From CAZBRS01 sp964494475 (GTDB lineage Bacteria > Myxococcota_A > UBA9042 > CAZBRS01), in contig CAZBRS010000033.1 in assembly GCA_964494475.1 (NCBI GenBank), forward strand, positions 1 to 64,000: a DNA stretch of 64,000 bases, in the 5' to 3' direction. A program made the position numbers and the translations under genes. Positions 1 to 9,018 of this stretch are shown here, one piece after another (positions within the stretch are counted from its first letter, which is position 1; each line of letters starts with the position of its first letter). The notes below the pieces were generated by a model. The model did not search any database, was not told the DNA's origin, and saw nothing but the letters and a program-made list of their open reading frames with translations.

Positions 1-352
1 AGATGATCTTGAGGAGGAACGGCACCGTCAGGTCGTTGTTGGGGGTCTCGCCGTGCTCGTAGGCGCCGTACAGGTCGAGGCGCATGCCGATGGGGAAGTC
101 GCGCGTCAGGGTCAGCAGGTCGTCACCCGTGTCGATGGTGGCGCGCGCAGGCTCGCCCTCGGGCAACCGGTAGCCCTCGGCGATGAAGTCGAACCCGTAG
201 GGCTTCAGCTTGGGGAAGGGCGCGTGGCAGGTCTTGCAGCTCATCGAGTACTTGCGCGCGAAGCCGGGCATGGCGGCGCCGGGATCGGGCACCGCCGAGA
301 GCACGACGGCCATCGTCGCCAGGGCGGCCAGGGCGGTGAGTCCTCGTCGCAT
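1..352 (-). CDS. Secreted cytochrome c-like protein, 3' end off the window
   Basis: The first 117 codons are present and the C-terminus lies beyond the left edge. The protein begins with a signal peptide (MRRGLTALAALATMAVVLS, then an Ala-rich cleavage region). A single haem c motif SCKTCH follows near residues 38-43, in the context KYSMSCKTCHAPFPKLKPYG. This arrangement is typical of secreted cytochrome c proteins of deltaproteobacteria, in which a large domain follows one N-terminal haem. The ATG is at 350-352, directly after a hexamer repeat. The gene lies just downstream of a five-haem cytochrome on the same strand, so both may serve one periplasmic electron pathway. The exact role cannot be told from this fragment. 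Confidence 0.7.
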   Translation of the reverse strand, partial: MRRGLTALAALATMAVVLSAVPDPGAAMPGFARKYSMSCKTCHAPFPKLKPYGFDFIAEGYRLPEGEPARATIDTGDDLLTLTRDFPIGMRLDLYGAYEHGETPNNDLTVPFLLKII

Positions 353-361
353 GGAATACCT

Positions 362-409
362 CGTCGCGGTCGCGGTCGCGGTCGCGGTCGCGGTCGTGGT
401 CGCGGTCAT
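362..409. repeat. Hexanucleotide tandem repeat (GGTCGC)n
   Basis: About seven imperfect copies of GGTCGC fill nearly the whole 53-base gap between the five-haem cytochrome gene and the next cytochrome start. One copy has GGTCGT. The repeat ends about ten bases upstream of the start codon at 352, where a ribosome binding site would be expected. No other regulatory signal is visible there. Copy-number change could alter spacing upstream of the start; this is inference. Confidence 0.7.
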
Positions 410-1809
410 GGCAACACCTCGAACGTGGTCCGGCCGACGTTGATGACGCGATCGGCCGATTCGTCGGCCGGCACCTTCAGGAACTCGGCCACGGGGCGCA
501 CCAGCAGCTGGTAGCTGAGGGTGGCCGTGACGGTGACCGGGCCCGGCGGCAGCTTGTCGGGGAGGGTCCACCTGTAGGTCTCGAGGCGGTCTTCGCGCGG
601 GCCGATGCGGTAGTCGACGCCGAAGCTCGCCGTGTTCCACTGGCAGATGGTGAGCTCGCCCTGCTCGGTGAGGTAGGGCATGCGGAAGATGCGGTCACCG
701 GCCGGCACGCCGTCGCGCGGCAGGCCCGCGAACTCGCCCTCGAGGCCCATGACGCGCTTCAGATCCTGGTAGCCGAGGGCCGAGTCCGACGCGATGGTCC
801 ACTCTTCGCCCTCGAAGCCCTTGGGGGTCACGGGCAGGTGCCACGCCTTGCCCTGGCTGTCGGTGGCCTCGACGTGCAGGTAGAGCAGGCGGTCTTCGAC
901 CGACCCGGTCGGGATCTTGTGGCCGGCCTTCTGGTTGAACAGGTGCACGGTGATGACCACGGGCTCGCCGGGCTCGGCCTCGTCGGTGTCGGCGTGCAGC
1001 ACGACGTCGATGGCGCCGTTGGTCTTGGCCGGCACGTGGGCGCCGTGGAAGAGGTGGTGCCGCATGTCGTCGTGGCGCTTGCCGTCGGTCACGGCGCGCT
1101 GTCCGGGCCCCGCGGGCATGTGGCAAGCGTGGCACTGGACGCCCTCCTTGGAGTAGGGGCCCGCCAGCCACTCGTTGTAGGTGCCCTTCACGTAGAGGCT
1201 CCAGGGGTTCTTCTCGTTGTGGCAGTTGGCGCAGAACTTCGCGGCCTGCAGGGCCGGGGTCTTCACCAGGTCGTGGGCGGGCGAGTTGTCGCCGCCGCGG
1301 CCTCCGAACTTGGTGCGTCCGGGCTCGGTGTGCCACGAGAAGTTGTAGAGAACGCCCTCGTCGTAGCCGGGGATGGTGTGGCACACGTCGCACGACACGC
1401 CTTCGTTGGCGCGCGAGCCTTTCTCGGGGCGGGGAGGGGGCACGTCGCCGGCGAGGAACGAGAGGGGCGCGTGACAGCCGTTGCAGCCGTCGGCCACCGG
1501 CTTGAACTTCGGGTCGAGCTGCCCGTGTCGCACGGCCAGCTCGAAGTACTCGATCTCGTCCCAGGCGTGCGTATACGACTGGGCCATCATCGAGCCCTTC
1601 CACTGGGCGAAGATGTCGGAATGGCACTGGCGGCAGGCCTGGGGCCGCTCGTAGTCGTCGTAGGACTGCGTGCCCTTCAGGGCGTCGCCCGAGGGGCGGA
1701 GTCCCTGGCCGCGGCCGTCGGGCCCCCCGGCCATCGCGGGGAGCCCCAGTCCCAGCAGCAGCGCGAGGCCGAGCCCCGCGCGCCACGCGCGCCGCGTCGT
1801 CACCATCAT
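406..1809 (-). CDS. Secreted multihaem cytochrome c (five CXXCH)
   Basis: A 467-residue exported protein with an N-terminal signal peptide and five CXXCH haem sites (CRQCH, CNGCH, CDVCH, CANCH, CHACH) in the first half. The pattern ACRQCHSDIFAQWKGSMM, followed by widely spaced CXXCH motifs, matches the cytochrome c-554/multihaem family of periplasmic electron carriers. The C-terminal half has no haem sites and looks like a beta-rich domain. The start could be either of two adjacent ATG codons. The gene is followed by a second cytochrome gene on the same strand. The electron donor and acceptor are unknown. Confidence 0.8.
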   Translation of the reverse strand: MMVTTRRAWRAGLGLALLLGLGLPAMAGGPDGRGQGLRPSGDALKGTQSYDDYERPQACRQCHSDIFAQWKGSMMAQSYTHAWDEIEYFELAVRHGQLDPKFKPVADGCNGCHAPLSFLAGDVPPPRPEKGSRANEGVSCDVCHTIPGYDEGVLYNFSWHTEPGRTKFGGRGGDNSPAHDLVKTPALQAAKFCANCHNEKNPWSLYVKGTYNEWLAGPYSKEGVQCHACHMPAGPGQRAVTDGKRHDDMRHHLFHGAHVPAKTNGAIDVVLHADTDEAEPGEPVVITVHLFNQKAGHKIPTGSVEDRLLYLHVEATDSQGKAWHLPVTPKGFEGEEWTIASDSALGYQDLKRVMGLEGEFAGLPRDGVPAGDRIFRMPYLTEQGELTICQWNTASFGVDYRIGPREDRLETYRWTLPDKLPPGPVTVTATLSYQLLVRPVAEFLKVPADESADRVINVGRTTFEVLP

Positions 1810-1907
1810 GGTCCCCCCCCCCGGCTCCGGGGCCGCTCGCGTCGGATGCGGTAGGAGTATGGACGACCTCAGGGGGAAGGGTCAAGATGCGTCGACCGAC
1901 GGGTCGC

Positions 1908-4207
1908 CTACCTCACGGACAGGTCGGCGACGAGCCGGCCCGCCTGGTACACGATCAGGCTCACCACGTAGGCCAGCCCAGTCAGGCCTCCGAGCTGCAG
2001 GAAGGCCCACTTCCAGCTGCCCGACTCGCGCCGGGTGACCGCCAGCGTGGCCATGCACGGCGTGGCGATGAGCAGGAAGAGCATGAGCGAGACGCCCACC
2101 AGGGGTGAGTAGTCGCGCCGCAGGGCGTCGCGCAGCCCCTCGCTGGTCTCGTCGACCTCGCCCAGCGAGGTGACGATGCCCATCTGGGCCACGAACACCT
2201 CCTTGGCGGCGAAGGCGCCCACCAGGGCCGTGGCGATCTTCCAGTCGAAGCCCAGGGGCGCGAGCACGGGCTCGAGGGCCAGGCCGAGGCGCCCGGCCAG
2301 CGAATGTCGAAGGTCTTCGGCGGCCCGCGCGGCCTCGACCTGCTCGGGGGCGAGGCCGGTCAGGCGGCCGGCGGCCACGTCGGCGTCGACCTGGTAGGCG
2401 TCGGGCCGGGGCCAGGCCGCCAGCGCCCACAGCGCGACCGAGATGGCCAGGATCACGGTGCCGGCCTTCCGCACGTAGAGCCACGCGCGGCGCGAGGTGG
2501 CCAGCCAGGCCGAGCGCAGGGTGGGCAGCCGGTAGGGCGGCAGCTCGAGCACGAAGGGGGCGTCGTCGCCCTTGAGGAGCGTCTTGCGGAGCGCGAACGC
2601 CACGAGCAGCGCCAGCAGCACGCCCACCCCGTAGATGCCGGCCAGGGCCGTGGCCTGCCACTTGGGGGCGAAGAAGGCGGGGATGAGCAGCAGCCAGATG
2701 GGCAGGCGTGCCCCGCAGGACATGAGGGGCAGGACCAGCATGGTGGTCAGGCGGTCGCGCTCGTTCTCGAGGGTGCGCGTGGCCATGATGGCCGGGATGG
2801 TGCACCCGAAGCCCGTGACCAGCGGCACGAAGCTCTTGCCGTGCAGCCCGAAGCGGCTGAGCACGCGATCCATGAGGAAGGCCGAGCGGGCCATGTAGCC
2901 CGTGTCTTCCAGGAACGCGAGGCCCAGGAAGAGCAGCACGATGTTCGGCAGGAACACGAGCACCCCGCCCACGCCGGCCAGCACGCCGTCGACCAGCAGC
3001 GAGCGCAGCCAGGGCAGCGAGGTGGCGGGCCAAAGCGACGTCACGGTCTCGCCCAGCCAGGCGAAGCCCGCCTCGATCCAGCCCATGGGCGCCTCGCCCA
3101 GCGAGAACGTGAGCCAGAAGATGCCGTAGAGCACCGCCGCGAAGATGGGCAGGCCCCACACGCGGTGCACCAGCACGCGGTCGACCGAGTCGGAGAGCGC
3201 GCGGGCGTCGGCGCGGGGGCGCTGGCGCAGCACCTCGCGCAGCAGCCCGTCGACGAAGCCGAAGAAGCGGTGGGTGGCGAACAGGGCCACGTCCTGGCCC
3301 GTCTCTTCCTCGAGCAGCGCGCGTTGACGCGCGGCCTCGGCGCGGGCTTCGGCCGGCAGCGTGGGCGCGCCTGCCAGCGCGTCGCCGGGCCGCTCGCCCA
3401 TCAGCAGCCTCAGGGCCAGCCAGCCCTCGCGCGATGCCGGCGCGGCCTGGGGCGCGAACGCGGCGCGGATGGCGGCCAGTGCCAGGTCGAGCTGCCGGCC
3501 GAGCACCAGGCGCGGGGGCCGCAGGGGCTCTTCGGCGGCTGCGCGGATGGCGCTCCGGAGCGCCTCGATACCCTGGCCGCGGTTGCCCACGGTCTCGAGG
3601 ACGGGCAGGTCCAGCAGCGCGCGCANNNNNNNNNNNNNNNNNNNNNNNNNNNNNNNNNNNNNNNNNNNNNNNNNNNNNNNNNNNNNNNNNNNNNNNNNNN
3701 NNNNNNNNNNNNNNNNNNNNNNNNNCCCTGGCCGCGGTTGCCCACGGTCTCGAGGACGGGCAGGTCCAGCAGCGCGCGCATGCGTTCGAGATCGAGGCTC
3801 TGCCCGGCCTCGCGGGCCTCGTCCGAGAAGTTGAGCACCAGCACCACGCGTGCGCCCGTCAGCAGCACCTGCGCGAGCAGCACCAGCGAGCGCTGCAGCG
3901 ACGTCGCGTCGGCCACCACCACCACCACGTCGAGCGCCCCCGACAGCAGCTCGGTCTCGGCCACGCGCTCCTCGGGGGAGTACGCCGCCAGGCTGTAGGT
4001 GCCGGGCAGATCGACGATCTCGAGCCGGCGGTCGCCCACCGTGCAGTGGCCCACCCGGCGCTCGACCGTGATGCCCGGGTAGTTGCCCACCCGCTGGTTG
4101 GCGCCCGTCAGGGCGTTGAACAGCGAGGTCTTGCCCGCGTTCGGGTTGCCCGCCAACGCCACGCGCACCGCCGCGCTGCCGGGCTTGACGGGGAGAGGAT
4201 CGTTCAT
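1908..4207 (-). CDS. feoB: Ferrous iron transporter FeoB (interrupted by a false assembly gap)
   Basis: Inner-membrane Fe2+ transporter with a cytoplasmic G domain. The N-terminal part shows the P-loop GNPNAGKT (residues 20-27), the NYPGITVE switch region, DLPGTYSL (G3) and LNFSDEA (G4, NxxD). The C-terminal part has the hydrophobic permease with the FeoB signatures GFGCTIPAIMATRTLENERD and PLMSCGARLP. The reading frame breaks at 3626-3725 only because 100 N were inserted between two copies of the same 55 bases (3571-3625 and 3726-3780). Removing one copy and the Ns restores a single continuous frame, so the gene is probably intact. It begins 16 bases after the DtxR-FeoA fusion gene and is surely in its operon. 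Confidence 0.93.
3571..3780. other. 100-N scaffold gap flanked by identical 55-base contig ends
   Basis: Bases 3571-3625 and 3726-3780 are identical, with exactly 100 N between them. An exact overlap of fixed length at two contig ends is what a de Bruijn assembler leaves when a scaffolder joins contigs without merging them. The true genome most likely has one copy and no gap here. Confidence 0.9.
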
Positions 4208-4223
4208 GTCGCAGACCCTTCTG

Positions 4224-4970
4224 CTACGTGAGCTCGACGACCACCGCCTCGGCCTCGCGGCGGCGCAGCGCCAACTGGGAGCCTCCCACGTTGATCCACA
4301 GCGGGTCGCCCGCGGGCGCGACCCGTTCGATGTACACGCTGACGTCCGGGAGCAGGCCGAGGTCGAGCAGGCGCTGGCGAACGGCGCCCTGGCTGTTGAC
4401 CTGGCTCACGCGCGCCGTCTGGCCGGGCTTCAGGGAGGCCAGGCTCTGCGAGGTGGCGCGGAGGCCCTCGGAGGTCGGGCGGTTCGCGCACGTGTGCGCG
4501 CAGGTGCGCGCCGTGCCCTGCACCAGCGAGCAGCTGTGGAAGCGCGTCAGCCAGTTCATCTGGCCCTCGGGGCACACGTGCAGGAACTCGAAGAAGCGCG
4601 CGAAGCCGTCCATGGCCTCGGGCGACAGGCTGTGCTCCATGGCGCAGGCCTCGCGCTCGGCCCCCTCGGGCGACATCTGCAGGATGTCGTGGAAGAAGCG
4701 CGCCAAGAGCTCGTGCCGGGCGAGCACCCGCCGCGCGGCCTCTTCGCCGGCGTCGGTCAGGCCCACGTACTCGCGCTGGATGTAGCGCACGAGGCCGAGG
4801 TCGGCCAGCCGCCCCAGGGCCACCGAGACCGAGCTGGACTTCACGTCGCGGGCCTTCGCGATGTCGCGCACCCGCGCGAACCCCTGGCGGCGCACCTCGA
4901 GGAAGATGGTCTCGAGGTAGTCTTCGAGGGCCCCGGTCAGGTTCAGGGGGGGCGAGGCGGTGTCGGTCAT
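4224..4970 (-). CDS. DtxR/MntR-family iron regulator fused to a FeoA domain
   Basis: Residues 1-75 form the winged helix of the DtxR/MntR family and 76-130 the metal-binding dimerisation domain. Likely ligands, by comparison with MntR and DtxR, are D17, E20, H86, C109, E112 and H113; the Cys at 109 is as in the iron sensor DtxR. Residues about 175-248 are an SH3-like FeoA domain (LKPGQTARVSQV ... RQRLLDLGLLPDV). Between them lies an unusual cluster of four cysteines (C133, C147, C157, C161) that could hold zinc or an Fe-S cluster. No separate feoA is seen, so this protein may both repress feoB and supply FeoA function. The promoter upstream carries a palindrome over its -10 box. Confidence 0.88.
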   Translation of the reverse strand: MTDTASPPLNLTGALEDYLETIFLEVRRQGFARVRDIAKARDVKSSSVSVALGRLADLGLVRYIQREYVGLTDAGEEAARRVLARHELLARFFHDILQMSPEGAEREACAMEHSLSPEAMDGFARFFEFLHVCPEGQMNWLTRFHSCSLVQGTARTCAHTCANRPTSEGLRATSQSLASLKPGQTARVSQVNSQGAVRQRLLDLGLLPDVSVYIERVAPAGDPLWINVGGSQLALRRREAEAVVVELT

Positions 4971-4989
4971 GGACCCTTCCCGGCCGTTT

Positions 4990-5026
4990 CGTAGACGTGT
5001 CTACGGGATGTTGGTGTTTGCGTCAA
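4990..5026 (-). promoter_or_regulatory. feo operon promoter with operator-like palindrome
   Basis: On the minus strand TTGACG (5026-5021) and TAGACA (5003-4998) are separated by 17 bases, a good sigma-70 promoter. The perfect inverted repeat CGTAGAC-GT-GTCTACG (plus strand, 4990-5005) covers the -10 box. A metal-loaded DtxR-type repressor bound here would block RNA polymerase, so autoregulation by the downstream regulator is the simple reading. The site differs from the textbook DtxR consensus. Confidence 0.6.
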
Positions 5027-5072
5027 GGGTGATCCGTGTCCGGGCCCGGCAGCGGGCGGAAGGGGCGGTGCT

Positions 5073-7664
5073 CTACGGGGGCAGTACGAAGACGGGGTTC
5101 GTAATCGAGAACGGCTGGTCGCCCCCGTAGAGCGGCGCCAGCGAGTGGGCGTCGCCCTCGACGAGCAGGGCGTACCAGGCGGGTCCGTTCTCGGGCCGCG
5201 TGAGCGTGGTGTCGAGCCGCGTGGGCTGCAGGTTGCCCTCGAGGTCGAACACCTCGAGCACCTCGCCGTTGCGGATCAGGCGCGCCGAGCCGAGGGCCAT
5301 CCACGAGGGCGCCTGCACGCGCAGCCGGAGCGAGATCTCGCCCGCCGCCGGCGTGACCTCGGAGCCCACGGGCTGGCCGTCGATCCACAGCTCGGGGAAG
5401 GGCCCCTGCACCACCAGGGCGCGCCCGGCGCGCAGCGACGCCACCACGTCGTCGAGGCGCATCTGGGCCGGAGCGTCCGTAGGCAAGGCCACCAGCGTGC
5501 GGGGCGTGCCGGTGCCCCCAGCGTTGTGCGTATCCTCGGCGCCGGTGCCCGTCTTGCGCACGCCCTGGTTCAGCCACGAGAACCAGGTGGTCAGGCTGTC
5601 GAGGTACAGCCCGTCGCGATCGTCGTGGGAGTTGTAGAGCTCGATCAGGTCGAAGTCGAAGGTGAAGCGGTCGCTGACGGCTTCGGCGACCGGCGTCGCG
5701 GCGTTGATGCCCAGGCCCTTCAGCAGCGCCTGCGTGCTGAAGGGGTGGTTGATCTGCACCAGCGAGGCGCCGAAGCGGGCCCTCAGGTCGGCCCAGATCT
5801 CGGGGGCCGTGAGGGCGCGCACGAAGGCGCCGTCGGCGTCGTACTGCACCCAGGGCACCACGAACTCGCCGGGGACCAGGGTGCAGCCCAGGCAGTTGAA
5901 GTGCCCGAAGAGGGGCGACACCTCGTTGCCCACGTCGCTGGTGAGCCACGCGCCCAGGTCGAGGGCCTCGAGGTAGGGCTGGTAGTCGACGAAGACGTCG
6001 TGATCGGTGGGAAAGACGAACTCCATGCCGGCGGCCGTGAGGGCGCGCAGGCGGACGTCGATGGGCAGATCGGAGTCGATGCTGAACTCGCTGTGGACGT
6101 GCACGACCACGGCTCCGTAGCCCGTGGTGTCGACCGAGCGCACCAGGGGCAGGTCGACGCGGGCCTCGCCGCCCGCCGCGAGCTCGACCCCCTGGCGCGC
6201 CAGCTCGTATTCGAAGCCGCGCGAGAGGGTGACCGTCCAGGGACCGGCCGGGACGACGAAGCGGTGGGCGCCGGGGGCCACGTACAGCTCGCGGGTCACG
6301 CCGGCCGCGAGCGGCGCGTCGAGGCCGGACTGCAGGCTGGCGCGGCAGGGCAGGTCGGAGGCGTCGCCGCCCTCGGCGCGGCACCAGGCCTCGAGCGTGG
6401 CGAGCGGCGGGGGCGGCAGCTCGAGGTCCGCGCGCCCCTCGGCCGGCACCTGCACGTCGTCGAGCTGGCTCGCGCCCAGGCCCTCGAGCTCGAGGCGCAC
6501 GGTCCACGCGCCGGCCCCGGGCGCGACCAGCGCGAAGGCGCCGGCGGGATCGAGCAGCGACAGGCCCCGGGTGGTGCCCTCGCCGTCTTCGAGCAGAACG
6601 CGGGCGCCACGCCGGTCGAGCTCGGGGGGGAGGCCGGGCACCACGCCGCGGAGCACGGGGCCGGAGGCGACGGCGCCGGGCCGGCTCGCGAGCAGGGTCG
6701 GGGTGTCGCCGGCCGAGACGGCCACGTAGCGCGCGAACGAGGCGGTCTCGCCGGGCGCCACGCTGCGACGCGCCACCTGCAGCAGCTCGAGCTCGGCCTG
6801 CTGGAACGGCACGTCGAAGGCCTCGCCCGGGGCCGGGAAGAACCCGTACGCGACCCCGTCGCCCAGCGCCAGCACGTGGTCCAGGTTCTGTTTGCTGCTG
6901 GGGGCCTCGTCGTACGTGCCGTAGCCCTCGTAGTACAGCCGCAGCCGGTCGCCGAAGATGGCGCCGTCGCCGATGAGCAGGTTCAGCGCCTTGGGGCCGG
7001 GGTTGGTCACCGTGGTGCGGATCTCGAGCAGCGGGCGATCGGCGGCCAGCGTGTAGGTGAGCGTGAGGTCGAGCCCCAGTTGGGCCGTGCCGAGCGCCGC
7101 GTCGATCAGCGGGATGCCGGCGTCGGTGCCGTGCACCTCGAGCACGGCGGGCTGCCCGTCGGCGCCGTCGTGGACCACCGTGAACGCGGTGGGGCGGAAC
7201 GAGCGCAGCAGGATGCCGTTGCTCGCGATGGGGATGAGCTCGCCCAGCAGGTCGCCCGCGGCGTCGCCCTCGGCCCGCGGCACGTCGGCGTCGATCAGGT
7301 TGCCGCCGTGGGGGCCCCAGAAGGCGGGCTCGGGACCGCCGCGCACGAAGAAGCGCGCGTGCGCGTTCTCGAGCACGAAGTCGCCCACCTCGGCGCGCGT
7401 CTGGAACCCGCGCGACAGCTCGGAGGGGTCGTTGACGCGCGCGACGCGCACGAACGGGGGAGGGGGCAGGTCGGGGGCCGGGTCGGCGGCGAGGTCGGCC
7501 GCGAGATCGGGCCCGAGATCGGGGAGGCCGTCGGGTCCGGGGATCGCGTCGGGGTTGCCCGTGTCCGCGACCTCGGTGCCGGCTTCGTCGGTGGCGCCGC
7601 AGCCCGCCCCCCACACCAGCAGGAGGAACGCGACGGCGACGAGCGAGCGCTGACGTGACGGCAT
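5073..7664 (-). CDS. PHP-domain (CehA/McbA-like) lipoprotein
   Basis: An 863-residue lipoprotein. The start chosen (ATG at 7664) has an AGGGAGA ribosome site and is followed by a lipobox ending WGAGC, then an Asp/Ala/Pro-rich spacer. The middle holds beta-rich domains. Around residues 510-560 is a PHP metallohydrolase signature, VHVHSEFSIDSD followed by FPTDHDVFVD, as in the CehA/McbA family of PHP-type hydrolases; further His and Asp residues (FGHFNCLG, NHPFS) fit metal ligands. It is probably a surface or periplasmic phosphoesterase-like enzyme; the substrate is unknown. It sits between the feo operon and the B12 cluster but shares no obvious regulation with either. Confidence 0.75.
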   Translation of the reverse strand: MPSRQRSLVAVAFLLLVWGAGCGATDEAGTEVADTGNPDAIPGPDGLPDLGPDLAADLAADPAPDLPPPPFVRVARVNDPSELSRGFQTRAEVGDFVLENAHARFFVRGGPEPAFWGPHGGNLIDADVPRAEGDAAGDLLGELIPIASNGILLRSFRPTAFTVVHDGADGQPAVLEVHGTDAGIPLIDAALGTAQLGLDLTLTYTLAADRPLLEIRTTVTNPGPKALNLLIGDGAIFGDRLRLYYEGYGTYDEAPSSKQNLDHVLALGDGVAYGFFPAPGEAFDVPFQQAELELLQVARRSVAPGETASFARYVAVSAGDTPTLLASRPGAVASGPVLRGVVPGLPPELDRRGARVLLEDGEGTTRGLSLLDPAGAFALVAPGAGAWTVRLELEGLGASQLDDVQVPAEGRADLELPPPPLATLEAWCRAEGGDASDLPCRASLQSGLDAPLAAGVTRELYVAPGAHRFVVPAGPWTVTLSRGFEYELARQGVELAAGGEARVDLPLVRSVDTTGYGAVVVHVHSEFSIDSDLPIDVRLRALTAAGMEFVFPTDHDVFVDYQPYLEALDLGAWLTSDVGNEVSPLFGHFNCLGCTLVPGEFVVPWVQYDADGAFVRALTAPEIWADLRARFGASLVQINHPFSTQALLKGLGINAATPVAEAVSDRFTFDFDLIELYNSHDDRDGLYLDSLTTWFSWLNQGVRKTGTGAEDTHNAGGTGTPRTLVALPTDAPAQMRLDDVVASLRAGRALVVQGPFPELWIDGQPVGSEVTPAAGEISLRLRVQAPSWMALGSARLIRNGEVLEVFDLEGNLQPTRLDTTLTRPENGPAWYALLVEGDAHSLAPLYGGDQPFSITNPVFVLPP

Positions 7665-7746
7665 GGTGACGTCTCCCTGACGATTCGTCGTACAGGATCG
7701 GCTCATTCCCCCAGGGGTCAAGGACGAACCCGGGCGTCGGCCGTCG

Positions 7747-9018
7747 TCAATACCACGCGAGGGCGCGCGGCGGCAGCCCGCTCGCGGGATGGGTCACGAG
7801 CGCTTCGAGGGGCGTGAAGCCCGCGTCGTCGACGGCGAGCACGTGCACCCGGGGGTGCTCGCGATCGGCGTCGCCCACGTAGATGCGGCCCCTCACGTCG
7901 TCGGCCAGCACGCCCCCCAGGCCGAAGGCCGAGCCCGCGCGGTGCACCTCGATCTCGGCGCCGTGCGGGTCGTCGGCGCGGTAGGCCACCAGGCGGTCGG
8001 GTCGCCCCGCGGCCAGGTCGCCGAAGCGCACGGCCAGCAGCCAGCCGCGGGCCCGGGCCAGATCGAAGCCGTAGGGCGCCACCCCGCCCGCGTGGTCGGC
8101 GCGGCGCAGCACCCGGGCCGTCGGGGGGGAGGTGGCCGTGTCGACGCGGACCAGCGCCGAGGTGGCGAGCTGGGCCTCGGCGCCGGCCGCGAACAGGCCG
8201 GTGCACGCGACCAGCAGCGCGTCGTCGCCCTCGGCCAGCAGCCCCGTGCAGTTGAGGGCTTCGGGCAGGTCGACGAGCCAGGCCAGCGCGCCGTCCGCGG
8301 GGTCGAGGGCGGCCACCCGGCCCGGCCCCGCCGCGGCGAAGCCGGCGCCGAGGTGCGCCAGGGCCACCCACACCCAGGGGCCCTGGCGGCAAAGGCGCGT
8401 GGGGCGGGCCTGCAAAGCGGGGTCGAGGTCGCGGGCGGCGAGCGGCGCCAGGTCGACGCGCCCCTCGAGGCGCCCGGTCGAGGGCGTGACGATCAGCAGG
8501 TCGTCGCCGCCGTCGAAGGCCTGCCGCCCCGGGTCGGGGTTGGTCTCGAGGCGGGTCACCCACAGGCGGTCGGGGGCCACCCACAGCGCGTCTTGCAGGT
8601 TGGCGCCGAAACCGGTGGACAGGTCGATCTGCGCGCGCACCGCGGCGTCGGCGGGCTCGACCAGCGTGAGCACGGCCGAGGGGTAGCGATCGAGCAGCAC
8701 GATCACCCCGTCGGGGGCCGGAGACGAGGCCAGCCCCACGTCACCCGACAACGCCACCGACAACCCCGGCGCCGCGCTGCCCGAGTGCAGCACGTCGGCG
8801 GCCGACAGGGCGCCCGTGGCGGGGTCGAGCAGCGAGAGCGACGTCGAGACGTAGTCCGAGCCCAGCACCGCGATGCCCGTGGCTTCGCCGGACCCGGAGG
8901 GGCCCGCGGAGCGCGGCCCCTGCTCGAGGCACGCGATCGGGAAGAGCCACGGGAGCAGCAGCCACGGGAGCAGCCGCCACGGGAGCGGGGGGGCGGGGGT
9001 GCGGGCGGTCGGGTTCAT
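7747..9018 (-). CDS. BtuG-like beta-propeller surface lipoprotein
   Basis: A 423-residue lipoprotein (lipobox LFPIAC) made of repeats such as VLGSDYVSTSLSLLDPATG and GRVAALDPADGALAWLVDLP, the pattern of YncE-like beta-propellers. Its ATG overlaps the stop codon of the BtuB-like receptor gene (ATGA at 9015-9018), so the two are translationally coupled. In Bacteroides, BtuG is a propeller lipoprotein that sits on BtuB and captures cobalamin. The same gene order under a cobalamin riboswitch suggests the same role here. Sequence similarity to BtuG itself could not be tested. An upstream ATG (9027) is possible but lies within the receptor gene. Confidence 0.7.
   Translation of the reverse strand: MNPTARTPAPPLPWRLLPWLLLPWLFPIACLEQGPRSAGPSGSGEATGIAVLGSDYVSTSLSLLDPATGALSAADVLHSGSAAPGLSVALSGDVGLASSPAPDGVIVLLDRYPSAVLTLVEPADAAVRAQIDLSTGFGANLQDALWVAPDRLWVTRLETNPDPGRQAFDGGDDLLIVTPSTGRLEGRVDLAPLAARDLDPALQARPTRLCRQGPWVWVALAHLGAGFAAAGPGRVAALDPADGALAWLVDLPEALNCTGLLAEGDDALLVACTGLFAAGAEAQLATSALVRVDTATSPPTARVLRRADHAGGVAPYGFDLARARGWLLAVRFGDLAAGRPDRLVAYRADDPHGAEIEVHRAGSAFGLGGVLADDVRGRIYVGDADREHPRVHVLAVDDAGFTPLEALVTHPASGLPPRALAWY

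Noticed and set aside
3410..4231. Apparent frameshift or truncation of feoB
   Set aside because: The break coincides with 100 N between two identical 55-base copies. Removing the duplicate restores the frame.
5145..7658. An 837-codon open frame on the plus strand opposite the PHP lipoprotein
   Set aside because: It is antisense to a gene with a lipobox and recognisable metal motifs, and its composition is that of a GC-rich shadow frame.
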